The notes under the pieces are model-generated. The model saw only the letters and a program-made list of their open reading frames with translations, searched no databases and was not told the DNA's origin. A stretch of 36,314 nucleotides of DNA. Source: Mycolicibacterium komossense. GTDB taxonomy: Bacteria > Actinomycetota > Actinomycetes > Mycobacteriales > Mycobacteriaceae. The stretch is from assembly GCF_025822605.1 (NCBI RefSeq), contig NZ_JACKTY010000012.1, positions 338,320 to 374,633 of the forward strand, in the 5' to 3' direction. How positions within the stretch are numbered: position 1 is the stretch's first letter; every line of letters begins with the position of its first letter. A program made the translations under genes and the position numbers. This document shows, piece after piece, positions 22,987 to 32,521 of the stretch.

Positions 22987-23738
22987 ACTTCGTCCACGGT
23001 GGCCAGGAATCCGTGCGGATCCACCCCGGCCCGGCCCAGAAACACCCCATCGGGAATACCGGCGAGCTGACCGGCCGTATGGCCGTGTCCGGCGATCGCG
23101 GCATAGGTGCCCGGTCCGGCGCTGCCGCCGTAGAGCACCCGGGACTCACCCGGCCGCGCTGCCAGAATCTCCCGCACGCGGGCCACCACCTCGACGATGT
23201 GCGCCGGCGGCGCTGGCTCGGCGGCGCCGATGGCCCAGGTCGGTTCGTAGGCCACCACGACCGGGGCCTCCGGGCTGAGATCGGCGAAGGCACTGTCGAT
23301 CTGAGGTTTGATGATCTCCTCCGGATCGGCGCCACGGGTCGGCTCGCCCACGATGAGGATGGGAACCAGGCCGGCCGATGACGCAGCGGCGGCCTTGGCG
23401 GCGAAATCGGCAGGTTCCTCGCCGAAGTACCGCACCCGCTCTGGATGGCCGATCATGGCGAATCGTGCGCCGAGGCCGCCCAGCAGTTCGGCGTTCACCT
23501 CGCCGGTATACGCGCCCGCCGGATACCGGGAGACGTCCTGGGTGCCGACCAGCGCGCCGGTCGGACCCAGCGCGCGAATGGCGTCGGTGAGCAGTGGATA
23601 GGGAGCGCACAGGAATACGCCGTGTCCGCCGTCGGTGCGGGCTTCCAGCCCGGCTCGGACGACGTTGAGCCATTGCGCGGCCGTCTTCGCATTCAGATAG
23701 CTCTTGGGGCTGGCGCCGGTGAGAACCTTGGGCAGCAT
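22965..23738 (-). CDS. Triose/tetrose-phosphate isomerase family protein (TIM homologue)
   Basis: The protein has 257 residues from ATG 23738, preceded by GAGGAG. The TIM catalytic set is complete: Lys12 in GASPKSYLN, His98 in MIGHPERVRYFGE, Glu165 in AYEPTWAIG, with GAYTGEVNAELL and the phosphate loop YGGSAGPG. The first motif is not the canonical NWKMN, and IGHPERV replaces IGHSERR, marking a divergent paralogue. Divergent TIMs of this sort include the erythrulose-phosphate isomerases of erythritol/threitol pathways (EryH, LerI). Housekeeping triose-phosphate isomerisation is the alternative. It is divergent from glpD-lpd with an operator-like site between, and convergent with the RLP. Confidence 0.87.
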   Translation of the reverse strand: MLPKVLTGASPKSYLNAKTAAQWLNVVRAGLEARTDGGHGVFLCAPYPLLTDAIRALGPTGALVGTQDVSRYPAGAYTGEVNAELLGGLGARFAMIGHPERVRYFGEEPADFAAKAAAASSAGLVPILIVGEPTRGADPEEIIKPQIDSAFADLSPEAPVVVAYEPTWAIGAAEPAPPAHIVEVVARVREILAARPGESRVLYGGSAGPGTYAAIAGHGHTAGQLAGIPDGVFLGRAGVDPHGFLATVDEVRGAQQN

Positions 23739-23781
23739 TGTGGGCTCCTCTTCATCGGGGTCGGTGGATGTTATCAAGTTT

Positions 23782-23813
23782 GGTATGTAGTTGTGTAACG
23801 CTGTATATACATC
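23782..23813. promoter_or_regulatory. Candidate GntR operator, site 6 (isomerase / glpD divergent promoter)
   Basis: TGTATATACA at 23802-23811 is a perfect 10-bp palindrome containing GTATATAC. GTATGTAGTTGTGT just before it is the reverse complement of ACACAACTACATAC, close to ACAACTATATAC of site 3. It lies in the 132-base gap between starts at 23738 and 23871. Confidence 0.6.
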
Positions 23814-23870
23814 TGTAGTGTGCTGTACCACACCGTCTTGACCGTCTGAGCCGTGAATGGAGATAACTCG

Positions 23871-25529
23871 ATGGCTGACTTCACCCGTGCGGACTCACCC
23901 CGACTGACATCGGTGCCGTACGACCTGGCGATCATCGGAGCGGGGATCAACGGAGCGGCCATCGCCCGCGATGCCGCCCAGCGCGGGCTTCGGGTGGCTC
24001 TGCTGGAGCGGGGGGACTTCGGCGAGGGCACCTCGGCGTGGAACAGCCGGCTCATCCACGGCGGGTTGCGCTATCTCGAGCACGGTGAGATCCCGCTGGT
24101 CTACGAATCCCTGCACGACCGTGAGTGCCTGTTGCGGATCGCCCCGCACCTGGTCGCTCCGCTGCCCTTCGTCGTCCCGCTGTATGCCCACAACCACAAG
24201 CCGGGCTGGATGTTCCGGATCGGCATGGTCCTCTATGACGTGCTGTCGCTGAAGAAGTCGGTGCCACGGCACCGGGCGATGAACCGTAAGGCCATCGCCG
24301 CCGAACTGCCCGGCCTCGATCCCGCGGGGTTGTCCGGCGCCCTGCGCTACTACGACGGGCAAGTCGTCTACCCGGAACGTCTGGTCCTGGAGACCGTGCT
24401 CTCGGCCCACGCGATGGGTGCCGACGTGGCCAACTACACCGCAGTGCTCGACGTGACCACCGATGCCGACGGCGTGACCGGGGTGTCCGTCCGGGATGCG
24501 GACGGCCGCGAATTCCACATCGCCGCACGCTGCGTCGTCAACGCCGCCGGGCCGTGGGTCGACGAACTGGCCGGTCGCAACGGGATCGAACGTCAGATCG
24601 GCGGCACCACCGGCACCCACCTGCTGGTCGATCCGTTCCCGGGCGCGCCCGAGGCCTGCATCTACTTCGAGAGCCGCGCCGACAACCGGCCGATCCTGGT
24701 CATCCCGTGGAACGGGCGCTATCTGATCGGCACCACCGACGACAGGTTCGACGGCGACCCCGGCTTGGTACGCGGTACCGACGAGGAGATCGCCTACCTG
24801 ATCAGCGAGACCAACCTGCTCATCCCGGAGGCTGACCTGACCGTCGACGACGTGCTGCTCACTTACACCGGCGTGCGGCCGCTGCCGTACCGGCCGGGCG
24901 TCACCGCCGGTGCGATCCCGCGCAGTCATCTCATCGTCGAACACGAGACGGTGCCCCGTCTCATCACGATTGTGGGCGGCAAACTGACCCCGCACCTGAG
25001 CCTGGGCAAGCAGACCGTCGACAAGGTTGCCGACCTGCTCGGCGAGGATCTGCCGAAATCCCGCACCGCACGTCAGCAGTTGCCCGGCGCACACGCCCAC
25101 AACTGGCTCGGCCGGGTGCAGGCCGGCACCACGCTCAAAGCCGGCCTGCCATGGGCCCCGGAGATCGCCGACCGACTGCTCGCCGTGTACGGCGCCCGGG
25201 TCCGTCGGGTGCGTCAGCGCTATGAGCAGGACGCCGCCAACCGCGCTGTGTTCGGCACCGGGCGCGGTGCCGTCACCGCCGCCGAGGTGGTGGTCGCGGT
25301 GCGCGATGAGGGCGCCCGGACGTTGACCGACATTCTCCATCGCCGCGCCATGGTCGGACTGGAGCCGGCACTGGGCCTCGATGTCGCCGAAGAGGTGGCT
25401 GCGTTCGCCGCCGGCTTGCTGGGCTGGGACGACACCCGGGTGCGGGCCGAGATCGACCAATTGCGCGAGTACGTGACCCGGTTGCAGGGTGGGGTGCGCC
25501 GCGCCCCACGCCCGGCGCCGGTGGCCTGA
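23871..25529 (+). CDS. glpD: FAD-dependent glycerol-3-phosphate dehydrogenase family (GlpD-like)
   Basis: The protein has 552 residues from ATG 23871, with GGAG at 23859-23862; a GTG at 23853 would sit before that site. The N-terminal FAD motif is [19 protein letters not shown], followed by the family signatures [18 protein letters not shown] and [17 protein letters not shown] and IVGGKLT close the FAD domain, and a C-terminal all-helical GlpD cap spans about 390-552. It oxidises sn-glycerol-3-phosphate to DHAP at the membrane and feeds electrons to quinone. EryB-type tetritol-phosphate dehydrogenases belong to the same family, so the true substrate could be a larger polyol phosphate. Lpd follows after 11 bases in an operon. 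Confidence 0.88.
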   Translation: MADFTRADSPRLTSVPYDLAIIGAGINGAAIARDAAQRGLRVALLERGDFGEGTSAWNSRLIHGGLRYLEHGEIPLVYESLHDRECLLRIAPHLVAPLPFVVPLYAHNHKPGWMFRIGMVLYDVLSLKKSVPRHRAMNRKAIAAELPGLDPAGLSGALRYYDGQVVYPERLVLETVLSAHAMGADVANYTAVLDVTTDADGVTGVSVRDADGREFHIAARCVVNAAGPWVDELAGRNGIERQIGGTTGTHLLVDPFPGAPEACIYFESRADNRPILVIPWNGRYLIGTTDDRFDGDPGLVRGTDEEIAYLISETNLLIPEADLTVDDVLLTYTGVRPLPYRPGVTAGAIPRSHLIVEHETVPRLITIVGGKLTPHLSLGKQTVDKVADLLGEDLPKSRTARQQLPGAHAHNWLGRVQAGTTLKAGLPWAPEIADRLLAVYGARVRRVRQRYEQDAANRAVFGTGRGAVTAAEVVVAVRDEGARTLTDILHRRAMVGLEPALGLDVAEEVAAFAAGLLGWDDTRVRAEIDQLREYVTRLQGGVRRAPRPAPVA

Positions 25530-25540
25530 GAGGAATGCTG

Positions 25541-26950
25541 ATGTCTGATCTGCCGCACTACGACGTGGTGATCGTGGGCGCTGGCCCGGGCGGTTATGTC
25601 GCCGCCGTCCGTTGTGCCCAGCTCGGTCTGCGGACCGCAATCGTGGAAGAGAAGTACTGGGGCGGGGTGTGCCTGAACGTCGGCTGCATACCGTCAAAGG
25701 CGTTACTGAAGAACGCTGAGCTGGCCCACACCGTGCTGCGCCGAGCGGCTCAGTTCGGTATCTCCGGGGACGCGCGCTTCGACTATGGGGTGGCCTGGGA
25801 CCGCAGCCGTGATGTCGCGGCGGGTCGCGTCAAGGGCATCCATTATTTGATGAAGAAGAACGGTGTCACCGAATACAACGGTCGCGGCCATTTCACCGAC
25901 GCGAACACCCTGAGTATCGACACGGGTTCCGGGGCCGGGGCTCAGCGGATCACCTTCGATCACGCCATCATCGCCACCGGCGCGACGGTGCGGATGCTGC
26001 CCGGGGTCACCCTCAGCGTCAACGTGGTGAGCTATGAGGAGCAGATCCTCAGCCGGGAGTTGCCGTCGTCCATCGTGATCGTCGGCGCCGGCGCGATCGG
26101 CGTCGAGTTTGCCTACGTGCTGAAGAACTACGGCGTCGAGGTGACGCTGGTCGAGTACCTGGACCGGATCCTGCCCAATGAGGATGCCGACGTCTCCCGC
26201 GAACTGGCCAAGCAGTACCGGGAGCTGGGAGTGAACATCCTGACCTCGGTCGCGGTGGATACCGTCGTCGACGACGGCACCTCGGTGACGGTGGCCTATA
26301 CCGAGCGCGACGGCGCCACCGGCACACTGACCGCCGACAAGGTGCTGATGTCGGTGGGGTTCGCGCCGCGGATCGACGGGTTCGGACTGGAGAACACCGG
26401 CGTGACGCTGACCGATCGCGGCGCCGTCGGCGTCGACGCCGAGCTCCGCACGTCCGTCGAACACATCTTCGCCATCGGTGATGTGACGGCGAAGCTGCAA
26501 CTGGCCCATGTCGCCGAAGCGCAGGGCATCGTCGCTGCCGAGACCATCGCCAAGGCCGACCCCAAGCCGATAGGCGACTACCGGATGATGCCGCGGGCCA
26601 CCTTCTGCGCGCCGCAGGTGGCCAGCTTCGGCCTGACCGAGGAGCAGGCGCGCGCCGAGCGGGCCGACGTCGTGGTGTCGACTTTCCCGTTCTCGGCCAA
26701 CGGCAAGGCCCACGGGCTGGGCGAACCGATCGGCTTCGTGAAGCTCATCGCCGATGCTGAGTATCTGGAACTGCTGGGCGCACACCTGATCGGCCCCGAT
26801 GTGGCCGAGCTGCTGCCGGAGCTCACGCTGGCGCAGCGCTGGGAGCTCACCGCCCACGAATTGGCAGCCAACGTGCACGCCCATCCCACCCTGTCCGAGG
26901 CTCTCCAGGAGACCTTCCACGGGCTGGTCGGGCACATGATCAACTTCTGA
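25541..26950 (+). CDS. lpdA: Dihydrolipoamide dehydrogenase, E3
   Basis: The protein has 469 residues from ATG 25541, with GAGAGGA upstream. FAD motif [13 protein letters not shown], redox-active disulfide in [16 protein letters not shown] motif [14 protein letters not shown], second FAD contact in FAIGDVT, and the C-terminal dimerisation domain with the His-Glu pair in [14 protein letters not shown]. It reoxidises the E2 lipoyl group with NAD. The gene is in the glpD operon rather than with E1-E2. A dedicated E3 under the same presumed control suggests a full complex is induced with the pathway. Mycobacteria normally also have a housekeeping Lpd elsewhere. Confidence 0.92.
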   Translation: MSDLPHYDVVIVGAGPGGYVAAVRCAQLGLRTAIVEEKYWGGVCLNVGCIPSKALLKNAELAHTVLRRAAQFGISGDARFDYGVAWDRSRDVAAGRVKGIHYLMKKNGVTEYNGRGHFTDANTLSIDTGSGAGAQRITFDHAIIATGATVRMLPGVTLSVNVVSYEEQILSRELPSSIVIVGAGAIGVEFAYVLKNYGVEVTLVEYLDRILPNEDADVSRELAKQYRELGVNILTSVAVDTVVDDGTSVTVAYTERDGATGTLTADKVLMSVGFAPRIDGFGLENTGVTLTDRGAVGVDAELRTSVEHIFAIGDVTAKLQLAHVAEAQGIVAAETIAKADPKPIGDYRMMPRATFCAPQVASFGLTEEQARAERADVVVSTFPFSANGKAHGLGEPIGFVKLIADAEYLELLGAHLIGPDVAELLPELTLAQRWELTAHELAANVHAHPTLSEALQETFHGLVGHMINF

Positions 26951-26973
26951 TAACGGTTCTGAGCTGTAGAAGT

Positions 26974-27001
26974 ACGGTATTGATCAGGCAGCCAATACCG
27001 T
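26974..27001. terminator. Hairpin between lpdA and the response regulator gene
   Basis: ACGGTATTG (26974-26982) and CAATACCGT (26993-27001) form a perfect 9-bp stem with a 10-base loop, 23 bases after the lpd stop. A second weaker inverted repeat, CTGCATTC (27030-27037) with GAATGCAG (27061-27068), lies just past the response-regulator end on the other strand. Together they likely separate the convergent units. Confidence 0.6.
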
Positions 27002-27081
27002 TGCCACAAGGCACGGCATGCCGAAGCGGCTGCATTCCGCATCGGTGAAGGCGTGGCCCCGAATGCAGTAGCGGATTGTGC

Positions 27082-27750
27082 TCAACCGGTGAGCCGGTAG
27101 CGCCGCTCTGGACGCCCGACGCCGTACTGCAGGCGGATTTCCAGCGCGCCGGTGCTCAAGTAGTGCTCCAGGTAGCGACGGGCACTGACCCGCGAAATCC
27201 CCACGCGTTCAGCACATTCCGCGGCCGACACTTCGCCTGCGGTGTGTACGGCATCGAGCACCAGCCGTCCGGTTTCCGCGCCCAACCCCTTGGGCAGCAC
27301 CACCTCGGCCACCTCGGCGGCCGGGGCGCCGAACAGCGCATCCACCAGCGTCTGGTCCGCGCCGCCGTCGGAGCGCAGCGCTGCCGCTCTGGCCGCGAAC
27401 GCGTCCAGTTTGGCGCTCAGCTGGCCGAATTCGAACGGTTTGATCAGGTAGTCGGCTGCGCCGCCATCGAGTGCGGCACTGACCGTATCGAGCTCGCGGG
27501 CGGCGGTGATCATGATGACACCCACCCGGTCGCCCTCGGATCGCAAGCGCCGCAACACCTCCAGGCCGGTCATATCCGGCAGATAGACGTCGAGCAGGAG
27601 TAGGTCCGGTTTCAGTTCGCGGGCGGCGGTCAGTGCCTCGGCTCCGGTGCGGGCCACCCCGACGGGCCGAAAGCCCTCGACCCGTTCGACGAACCGGCGG
27701 TGGATGTCGGCGACCATGAAATCGTCGTCGACGATCAGGACGTCACGCAT
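27082..27750 (-). CDS. Response regulator, CitB/DcuR (DpiA) type
   Basis: The protein has 222 residues. The receiver domain is residues 1-120: acidic pocket DDD at 8-10, phosphoacceptor Asp54 in LLLLDVYLPD, Thr/Ala switch MITAA, and Lys in YLIKPF. The C-terminal region has a helix-turn-helix with SAAECAERVGISRVSARRYLEH followed by GRPERRYRL, as in regulators of di- and tricarboxylate uptake. The gene overlaps the end of the sensor kinase gene by 8 bases. The likely target is the divergent tctCBA operon. Confidence 0.92.
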   Translation of the reverse strand: MRDVLIVDDDFMVADIHRRFVERVEGFRPVGVARTGAEALTAARELKPDLLLLDVYLPDMTGLEVLRRLRSEGDRVGVIMITAARELDTVSAALDGGAADYLIKPFEFGQLSAKLDAFAARAAALRSDGGADQTLVDALFGAPAAEVAEVVLPKGLGAETGRLVLDAVHTAGEVSAAECAERVGISRVSARRYLEHYLSTGALEIRLQYGVGRPERRYRLTG

Positions 27751-29347
27751 GCTCTGGCAATCTCACGACGAACTCGGCGCCGCCCGTCGCGGCGTCGTGG
27801 ATGTCGACCCGGCCGCCGTGCTGGGCGGTCACCAGCCGGACGAGTGCCAGCCCGATGCCGCGGCCGCCGGGAACCTCGGGCTTGGAGGTGACGCCCCGGG
27901 CGAAGATGGACTCCCGGAGGTGTTCTGGCACACCGGGTCCGGAATCGGCGACGGTGATCGTCAAACTTTCGCCATCGTCGATGGTGACGGTGATCCTGGC
28001 CCGTTCGGTGCCTTCGGAGACGTCCACCGCGTTGTCGATCAGGTTGCCCAACAGGGTGATCACATCGGTGGCCAGGGCCGGCTCGAGTGCGCTCAGGTGC
28101 GAGTCCGGGTCGATCACCAGCGCCACCCCGCTCTCGGCGGCCAACGTGGTTTTCGCGATCAGCAGCGCTGCCACTGCCGGATCGGAAATATGCTGTGTCA
28201 CAGCATCACTGATCTCGGCCCTGCGCCGGGTCAGGGTGCCGACCAGATCCCGTACCGCGTCGAATTCGCCCAGTTGCACCAGCCCGGAGATGGTGTGCAG
28301 CTGGTTGGCGAATTCGTGGGTCTGCGCCCGCAGGGTGTCGGTCACGCTCTTGTGCGACGACAGCTGTCCCTGCATCGACGCCAGTTCGGTACTGTCCCGC
28401 ATCGTCGTGACGGTACCGATCAGCTGGCCGTCGCTGGTGGCGGCCCGCCGGTTGAGGGCGAGCACCCTGGTCCTGGTGGCGATCACCACATCGCGGTCAT
28501 CCTCACCGGTGCGCAGAAACTCCATCACCGAGGGATCCATTCCCACCGTGTCGATACGACGTCCCACCGCGGCGTCGGTCAGACCGAGCAGCTCCTGGGC
28601 GCTGTCATTGAGAACGGTGATCTCCTCTTCGTTGTTCACCGCGACCACCCCTTCACGAATGCTGTGCAACAACGCTTCCCGATGGTCGGCCAGGCTGGCT
28701 ATTTCCGCGATCTCCAGGCCCCGGGTGTGGCGTTTGATCCGTCGCGACAACAGCCACGAAGCCAACAGGCCCAACGCGGCGCCCAGTCCGAGGTAGAACA
28801 GCAAGCGTTCACCGGCGCCCGAAAGTAGTTGCCAGATCGAGGGATATCCTTCGCTCACCGACGCGATGGCCAGTACGTCGCCGTTGATGCCGAGGATCGG
28901 GACCTGGCCCACCAGGCTGTGCGTCCTGTCCACATCGAGGTCGCCGGACCATGCGCGGCCGTCGACCGCCTGGCTGTCACCGAGGCCGAAGGGCTGGCCG
29001 ACCCGGGCCGGTTGCGATGACACCCGGATGACCCCTTGCGGATCGAGGATCTCAGCCAGCCCGGCGCCCGACAAGGCGACGGCCCGATCCACCTCCGGTG
29101 CCAGCACCTGGCCCGCGAAGGGATCGGCGTACCGCTCCCGGACGATCGGGGTCGACGCCATGTTCTCGGCGACCGCAATCATCCGCTGACCGCGGACATC
29201 GCGGAATTCGTTGGTGGACTGCGCCACTGACACCGCGCCGACTGCCAGCAGCACGACCGCGACGACCACGATCTGGAACGCCAGGAACTGTCCCGCCAGG
29301 CTGGCGCTTTTCCGTGCCGATTTACCCGAACGCTTCCATGAACTCAA
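27743..29347 (-). CDS. Sensor histidine kinase, CitA/DcuS (DpiB) type
   Basis: The protein has 534 residues, probably from TTG 29347 with AAAAGGAAG upstream. One membrane span at about 19-41, an extracytoplasmic CitA/DcuS-like sensor domain at about 42-175 (GVIRVSSQPARVGQ), a second span at about 180-205, a PAS domain at about 215-320 (REGVVAVNNEEEITVLND), and a SpoOB-type dimerisation helix with phosphoacceptor His344 in QTHEFANQLHTISG. The HATPase has NLIDNAVD, DSGPGVP and GRGIGLALV. CitA-type kinases bind citrate or C4-dicarboxylates directly. It is divergent from tctC, so it probably senses the substrate of that transporter. Confidence 0.92.
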   Translation of the reverse strand: MSSWKRSGKSARKSASLAGQFLAFQIVVVAVVLLAVGAVSVAQSTNEFRDVRGQRMIAVAENMASTPIVRERYADPFAGQVLAPEVDRAVALSGAGLAEILDPQGVIRVSSQPARVGQPFGLGDSQAVDGRAWSGDLDVDRTHSLVGQVPILGINGDVLAIASVSEGYPSIWQLLSGAGERLLFYLGLGAALGLLASWLLSRRIKRHTRGLEIAEIASLADHREALLHSIREGVVAVNNEEEITVLNDSAQELLGLTDAAVGRRIDTVGMDPSVMEFLRTGEDDRDVVIATRTRVLALNRRAATSDGQLIGTVTTMRDSTELASMQGQLSSHKSVTDTLRAQTHEFANQLHTISGLVQLGEFDAVRDLVGTLTRRRAEISDAVTQHISDPAVAALLIAKTTLAAESGVALVIDPDSHLSALEPALATDVITLLGNLIDNAVDVSEGTERARITVTIDDGESLTITVADSGPGVPEHLRESIFARGVTSKPEVPGGRGIGLALVRLVTAQHGGRVDIHDAATGGAEFVVRLPEHA

Positions 29348-29407
29348 TGACCAATACTTCCTTTTAGTACGAAAGGGTGACTCACATCACTTCTGGGAAC
29401 AGTATTG

Positions 29408-29424
29408 CTGTGCATCACTGTGCA
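29408..29424. promoter_or_regulatory. Direct repeat in the sensor kinase / tctC divergent promoter
   Basis: CTGTGCA occurs at 29408-29414 and again at 29418-29424, exactly 10 bp apart (one helical turn). It is in the 105-base gap between the kinase start and the tctC start. Such phased repeats suit a response-regulator dimer. None of the TATA-rich sites of the left-hand island occur here. Confidence 0.45.
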
Positions 29425-29452
29425 CTGGATATCGACTCGAGGGGTGAACGAA

Positions 29453-30436
29453 GTGTCGAGACGGAGACGATTCGGCGCGGCGGCGGCAATCATGCTGTTG
29501 GTCGCCCTACTTTCCGGCTGCGGGGTGACCCGCGGTGACGACCCGTCCGGGATGCACCGCCTGCGCATGATGGTTCCGAACAGTCCCGGCGGTGGCTACG
29601 ACCTGACCGCACGGACCGCGGTGAAGATCATGGAAGACGAGAACATCACCAGGCGCGTCGAGGTCTTCAACGTCATCGGCGCCGGTGGCACCGTCGCGAT
29701 GGCCCGGCTGATGAACGAAAGGGGCAACGGCGACCTGATGATGATGATGGGCCTCGGGGTGGTCGGAGCCGTCTTCACCAACGGGTCTTCCGCGCGTGCC
29801 TCGGATGCGACCGCGCTGGCGAAGGTGGTCGAGGAGCAGGAAGGGATCCTGGTCCCGGCGGATTCGCCTTATCGGACGATCAGCGATTTCGTCGCGGCCT
29901 GGAAGGCTGATCCCGCCAAGGTCACCATCGGCGGTGGATCGTCACCCGGTGGACCCGACCATCTCTTCCCGATGGAGACCGCGAAAGCCGCGGGCGTCGA
30001 CCCCAAGAAGGTCAACTTCATCTCCTACGACGGTGGCGGCGATCTGCTGACCGCGCTGCTGGGCAAGAAGATCTCCGCGGGTGCAACCGGTCTTGGTGAG
30101 TACGTCGACCAGATCGAAGCCGGCCAGGTCCGGGTCCTGGCCGTCTCCGGCAAAGAGCGCGCCGAAGGCATCGACGCACCCACTCTGACCGAGTCCGGCA
30201 TCGACCTGACCTTCACCAACTGGCGCGGCGTGCTCGCGCCCCCGGGGATCTCCGACGAGGCGCGCCAAGCGCTGGTCAAAACACTCGAAGAGTTACACGC
30301 CACCGACGCCTGGAAGGAGGCCCTGGTGAAGAACGGTTGGACAGATGCGTTCATGACGGGACCGCAGTTCGAACAGTTCCTGACCGATCAGGACAACCGG
30401 GTCTCGTCCACCCTGACCGAACTGGGTCTGCTGTGA
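29453..30436 (+). CDS. tctC: Tricarboxylate-binding lipoprotein TctC
   Basis: The protein has 327 residues from GTG 29453, with GAGGGG upstream. An N-terminal lipoprotein signal ends in LLSGC. The mature protein follows the Bug/TctC family: PNSPGGGYDLTAR (ligand-carboxylate loop), KVTIGGGSSPGGPDH, FISYDGGGDLLTALLG, and NWRGVLAPPGI. It is the extracytoplasmic binding component of a TctABC transporter, usually for citrate or related carboxylates. Its TGA overlaps the tctB start. Confidence 0.93.
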   Translation: MSRRRRFGAAAAIMLLVALLSGCGVTRGDDPSGMHRLRMMVPNSPGGGYDLTARTAVKIMEDENITRRVEVFNVIGAGGTVAMARLMNERGNGDLMMMMGLGVVGAVFTNGSSARASDATALAKVVEEQEGILVPADSPYRTISDFVAAWKADPAKVTIGGGSSPGGPDHLFPMETAKAAGVDPKKVNFISYDGGGDLLTALLGKKISAGATGLGEYVDQIEAGQVRVLAVSGKERAEGIDAPTLTESGIDLTFTNWRGVLAPPGISDEARQALVKTLEELHATDAWKEALVKNGWTDAFMTGPQFEQFLTDQDNRVSSTLTELGLL

Positions 30437-30969
30437 GCGCCCCGGCGGAGGAAGCGCAGAGCCCCGAAGCCGCGGCCCAACCCATTGCGATCGACAAGGC
30501 GCAGTACCTGGTGGTGGCCGTACTGGTCCTGGTGGGCGCGTTCCTGGTCTACAACGCGGTGACCCTCCCGGGCGGCTACGCCAAGGTGGATCCCGTTGGG
30601 CCCGCACTCTTTCCTGCTGCCATCGGAGTCCTGCTCCTGGTGACCGCGGCGATTCTGGCGATCGCCATCCCGCGGGGCTCCAAGGGGGAGGCGGACGCGG
30701 GGGAGGACATCGACCCTGAGTCGCCGGGAGACTGGAAAACTGTCGCCTTGCTGGTCGGACTGTTCGTCGCGACGATCCTGCTGGTGAACTTCCTCGGCTG
30801 GGCCATCATGGGCGCGCTGCTGTTCGCCGGTGCCGCAACGGTTCTCGGTAGCAAGCGGTACATCCGCAACATCCTCATCGGCGCGGTGCTGTCGGTGGGT
30901 AGCTTCTACGCGTTCTACTCCGGGCTCGGAATCCCGCTGCCCGCAGGCATTCTGGACGGGATTCTCTGA
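30433..30969 (+). CDS. tctB: Small membrane subunit TctB
   Basis: The protein has 178 residues from GTG 30433, whose GTGA overlaps the tctC stop. A cytoplasmic Ala/Pro-rich start is followed by four hydrophobic segments (about 23-40, 60-78, 105-125, 128-170 in two parts). The sequence is poorly conserved, as usual for TctB, and is identified by position and topology plus the [11 protein letters not shown] motif of the family. Confidence 0.88.
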   Translation: MSAPAEEAQSPEAAAQPIAIDKAQYLVVAVLVLVGAFLVYNAVTLPGGYAKVDPVGPALFPAAIGVLLLVTAAILAIAIPRGSKGEADAGEDIDPESPGDWKTVALLVGLFVATILLVNFLGWAIMGALLFAGAATVLGSKRYIRNILIGAVLSVGSFYAFYSGLGIPLPAGILDGIL

Positions 30970-30970
30970 T

Positions 30971-32521
30971 ATGGACAACCTGAACTGGCTGCTGCAGGGT
31001 TTCGAACAGGCCGCGACCCCGACGAACCTGCTCTATGCCGTCATCGGAGTGCTGCTCGGCACCGCAGTCGGTGTGCTCCCCGGTATCGGGCCCGCGATGA
31101 CCGTCGCCTTGCTCTTGCCCCTGACCTACAGCCTGCCCCCCAGCGCCGCGTTCATCATGTTCGCGGGGATCTTCTACGGCGGTATGTACGGCGGCTCGAC
31201 CACCTCGATTCTGCTGAACACCCCGGGAGAGTCATCCTCGGTGATCACCGCGATCGAGGGCAATAAAATGGCCAAGGCCGGCCGCGCCGCGCAAGCGCTG
31301 GCGACGGCGGCCATCGGCTCCTTCGTCGCCGGGTCCATCGGCACCGCGCTGCTGGTGCTGTTCGCGCCCGCGGTCTCGCGGTTCGCGGTCACGCTCGGTG
31401 CTCCCTCGTACCTCGCCATCATGCTGTTCGCGCTGGTCGCCGTCACCGCGGTGTTGGGCTCGTCGAAACTGCGCGGCTGCATCTCGCTACTGCTCGGGCT
31501 GGCGATCGGTCTGGTCGGCATCGACTTCCTCACCGGCCAGGCCAGGGCCACCTTCGGCATCCCGCAGCTCGCCGACGGCATCGACATCGTCGTCATCGCG
31601 GTGGCGATCTTCGCCGTCGGCGAGGCGCTGTGGGTGGCCGCGCATCTGCGTCAGCGCCCAGCCGAGGTGATCCCGGTGGGGCGGCCCTGGATGGGCCGTG
31701 ACGACTGGAAGCGGTCGTGGAAGCCGTGGCTGCGGGGTACCGCGTTGGGATTTCCGTTCGGCGCGCTACCTGCCGGTGGCGCGGAGCTGCCGACGTTCCT
31801 GTCGTACATCACCGAGAAGAAGCTGTCGGCGCATCCCGAGGAGTTCGGCAAAGGCGCGATCGAGGGAGTCGCCGGCCCGGAAGCGGCCAACAATGCCTCG
31901 GCCGCAGGCACTTTGGTGCCGATGCTCTCGCTGGGTTTGCCCACCAACGCGACCGCCGCGGTGATGCTCACCGCCTTCGTGTCCTACGGCATCCAGCCCG
32001 GCCCGACGCTGTTCTCCAAAGAGCCGCTGCTGATCTGGACGTTGATCGCCAGCCTCTTCATCGGCAATCTGCTGTTGTTGATCCTGAACCTGCCGTTGGC
32101 GCCGTTGTGGGCCAAACTGCTGCGCACTCCGCGGCCCTACCTGTACGCCGGCATCCTGTTCTTCGCGACGCTCGGTGCGTTCGCGGTGAACGTGCAGCCG
32201 CTGGACCTGGCGCTACTGCTGATCTTCGGCCTGCTGGGTCTGATGATGCGACGGTTCGGCCTACCGGTTCTGCCGTTGATCATCGGGGTGATCCTCGGAC
32301 CGCGAATCGAGCGCCAGTTGCGTCAAAGCCTGCAACTCGGCGCCGGGGAGTGGAACAGTCTGTTCACGGAGCCGGTCGCGATCATCACCTATGTCCTGAT
32401 GGCGTTGCTCCTGTTGGCTCCGCTGGTGCTGCGGTTGATGCATCGCAGTGAGGAGACCTTGTTGGTGGTCGAGGACGATAGGGATCAGAGAGAGAAGGCC
32501 GGCAAGGTGGGGCACTCATGA
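30971..32521 (+). CDS. tctA: Large membrane subunit TctA
   Basis: The protein has 516 residues from ATG 30971, directly after the tctB stop. The signature motifs are [17 protein letters not shown] and [20 protein letters not shown], with the mirrored second half [21 protein letters not shown]. About 11-12 membrane spans, giving the sodium- or proton-coupled carboxylate translocation unit. The charged C-terminal tail after residue ~490 ([14 protein letters not shown]) is unusual; its stop overlaps the next start as ATGA. Confidence 0.93.
   Translation: MDNLNWLLQGFEQAATPTNLLYAVIGVLLGTAVGVLPGIGPAMTVALLLPLTYSLPPSAAFIMFAGIFYGGMYGGSTTSILLNTPGESSSVITAIEGNKMAKAGRAAQALATAAIGSFVAGSIGTALLVLFAPAVSRFAVTLGAPSYLAIMLFALVAVTAVLGSSKLRGCISLLLGLAIGLVGIDFLTGQARATFGIPQLADGIDIVVIAVAIFAVGEALWVAAHLRQRPAEVIPVGRPWMGRDDWKRSWKPWLRGTALGFPFGALPAGGAELPTFLSYITEKKLSAHPEEFGKGAIEGVAGPEAANNASAAGTLVPMLSLGLPTNATAAVMLTAFVSYGIQPGPTLFSKEPLLIWTLIASLFIGNLLLLILNLPLAPLWAKLLRTPRPYLYAGILFFATLGAFAVNVQPLDLALLLIFGLLGLMMRRFGLPVLPLIIGVILGPRIERQLRQSLQLGAGEWNSLFTEPVAIITYVLMALLLLAPLVLRLMHRSEETLLVVEDDRDQREKAGKVGHS

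Noticed and set aside
23895..25697. 600-codon open frame on the minus strand opposite glpD
   Set aside because: It is a shadow frame of a high-GC gene; the plus strand has full GlpD motifs and a ribosome binding site, while the antisense product has no recognisable domain.
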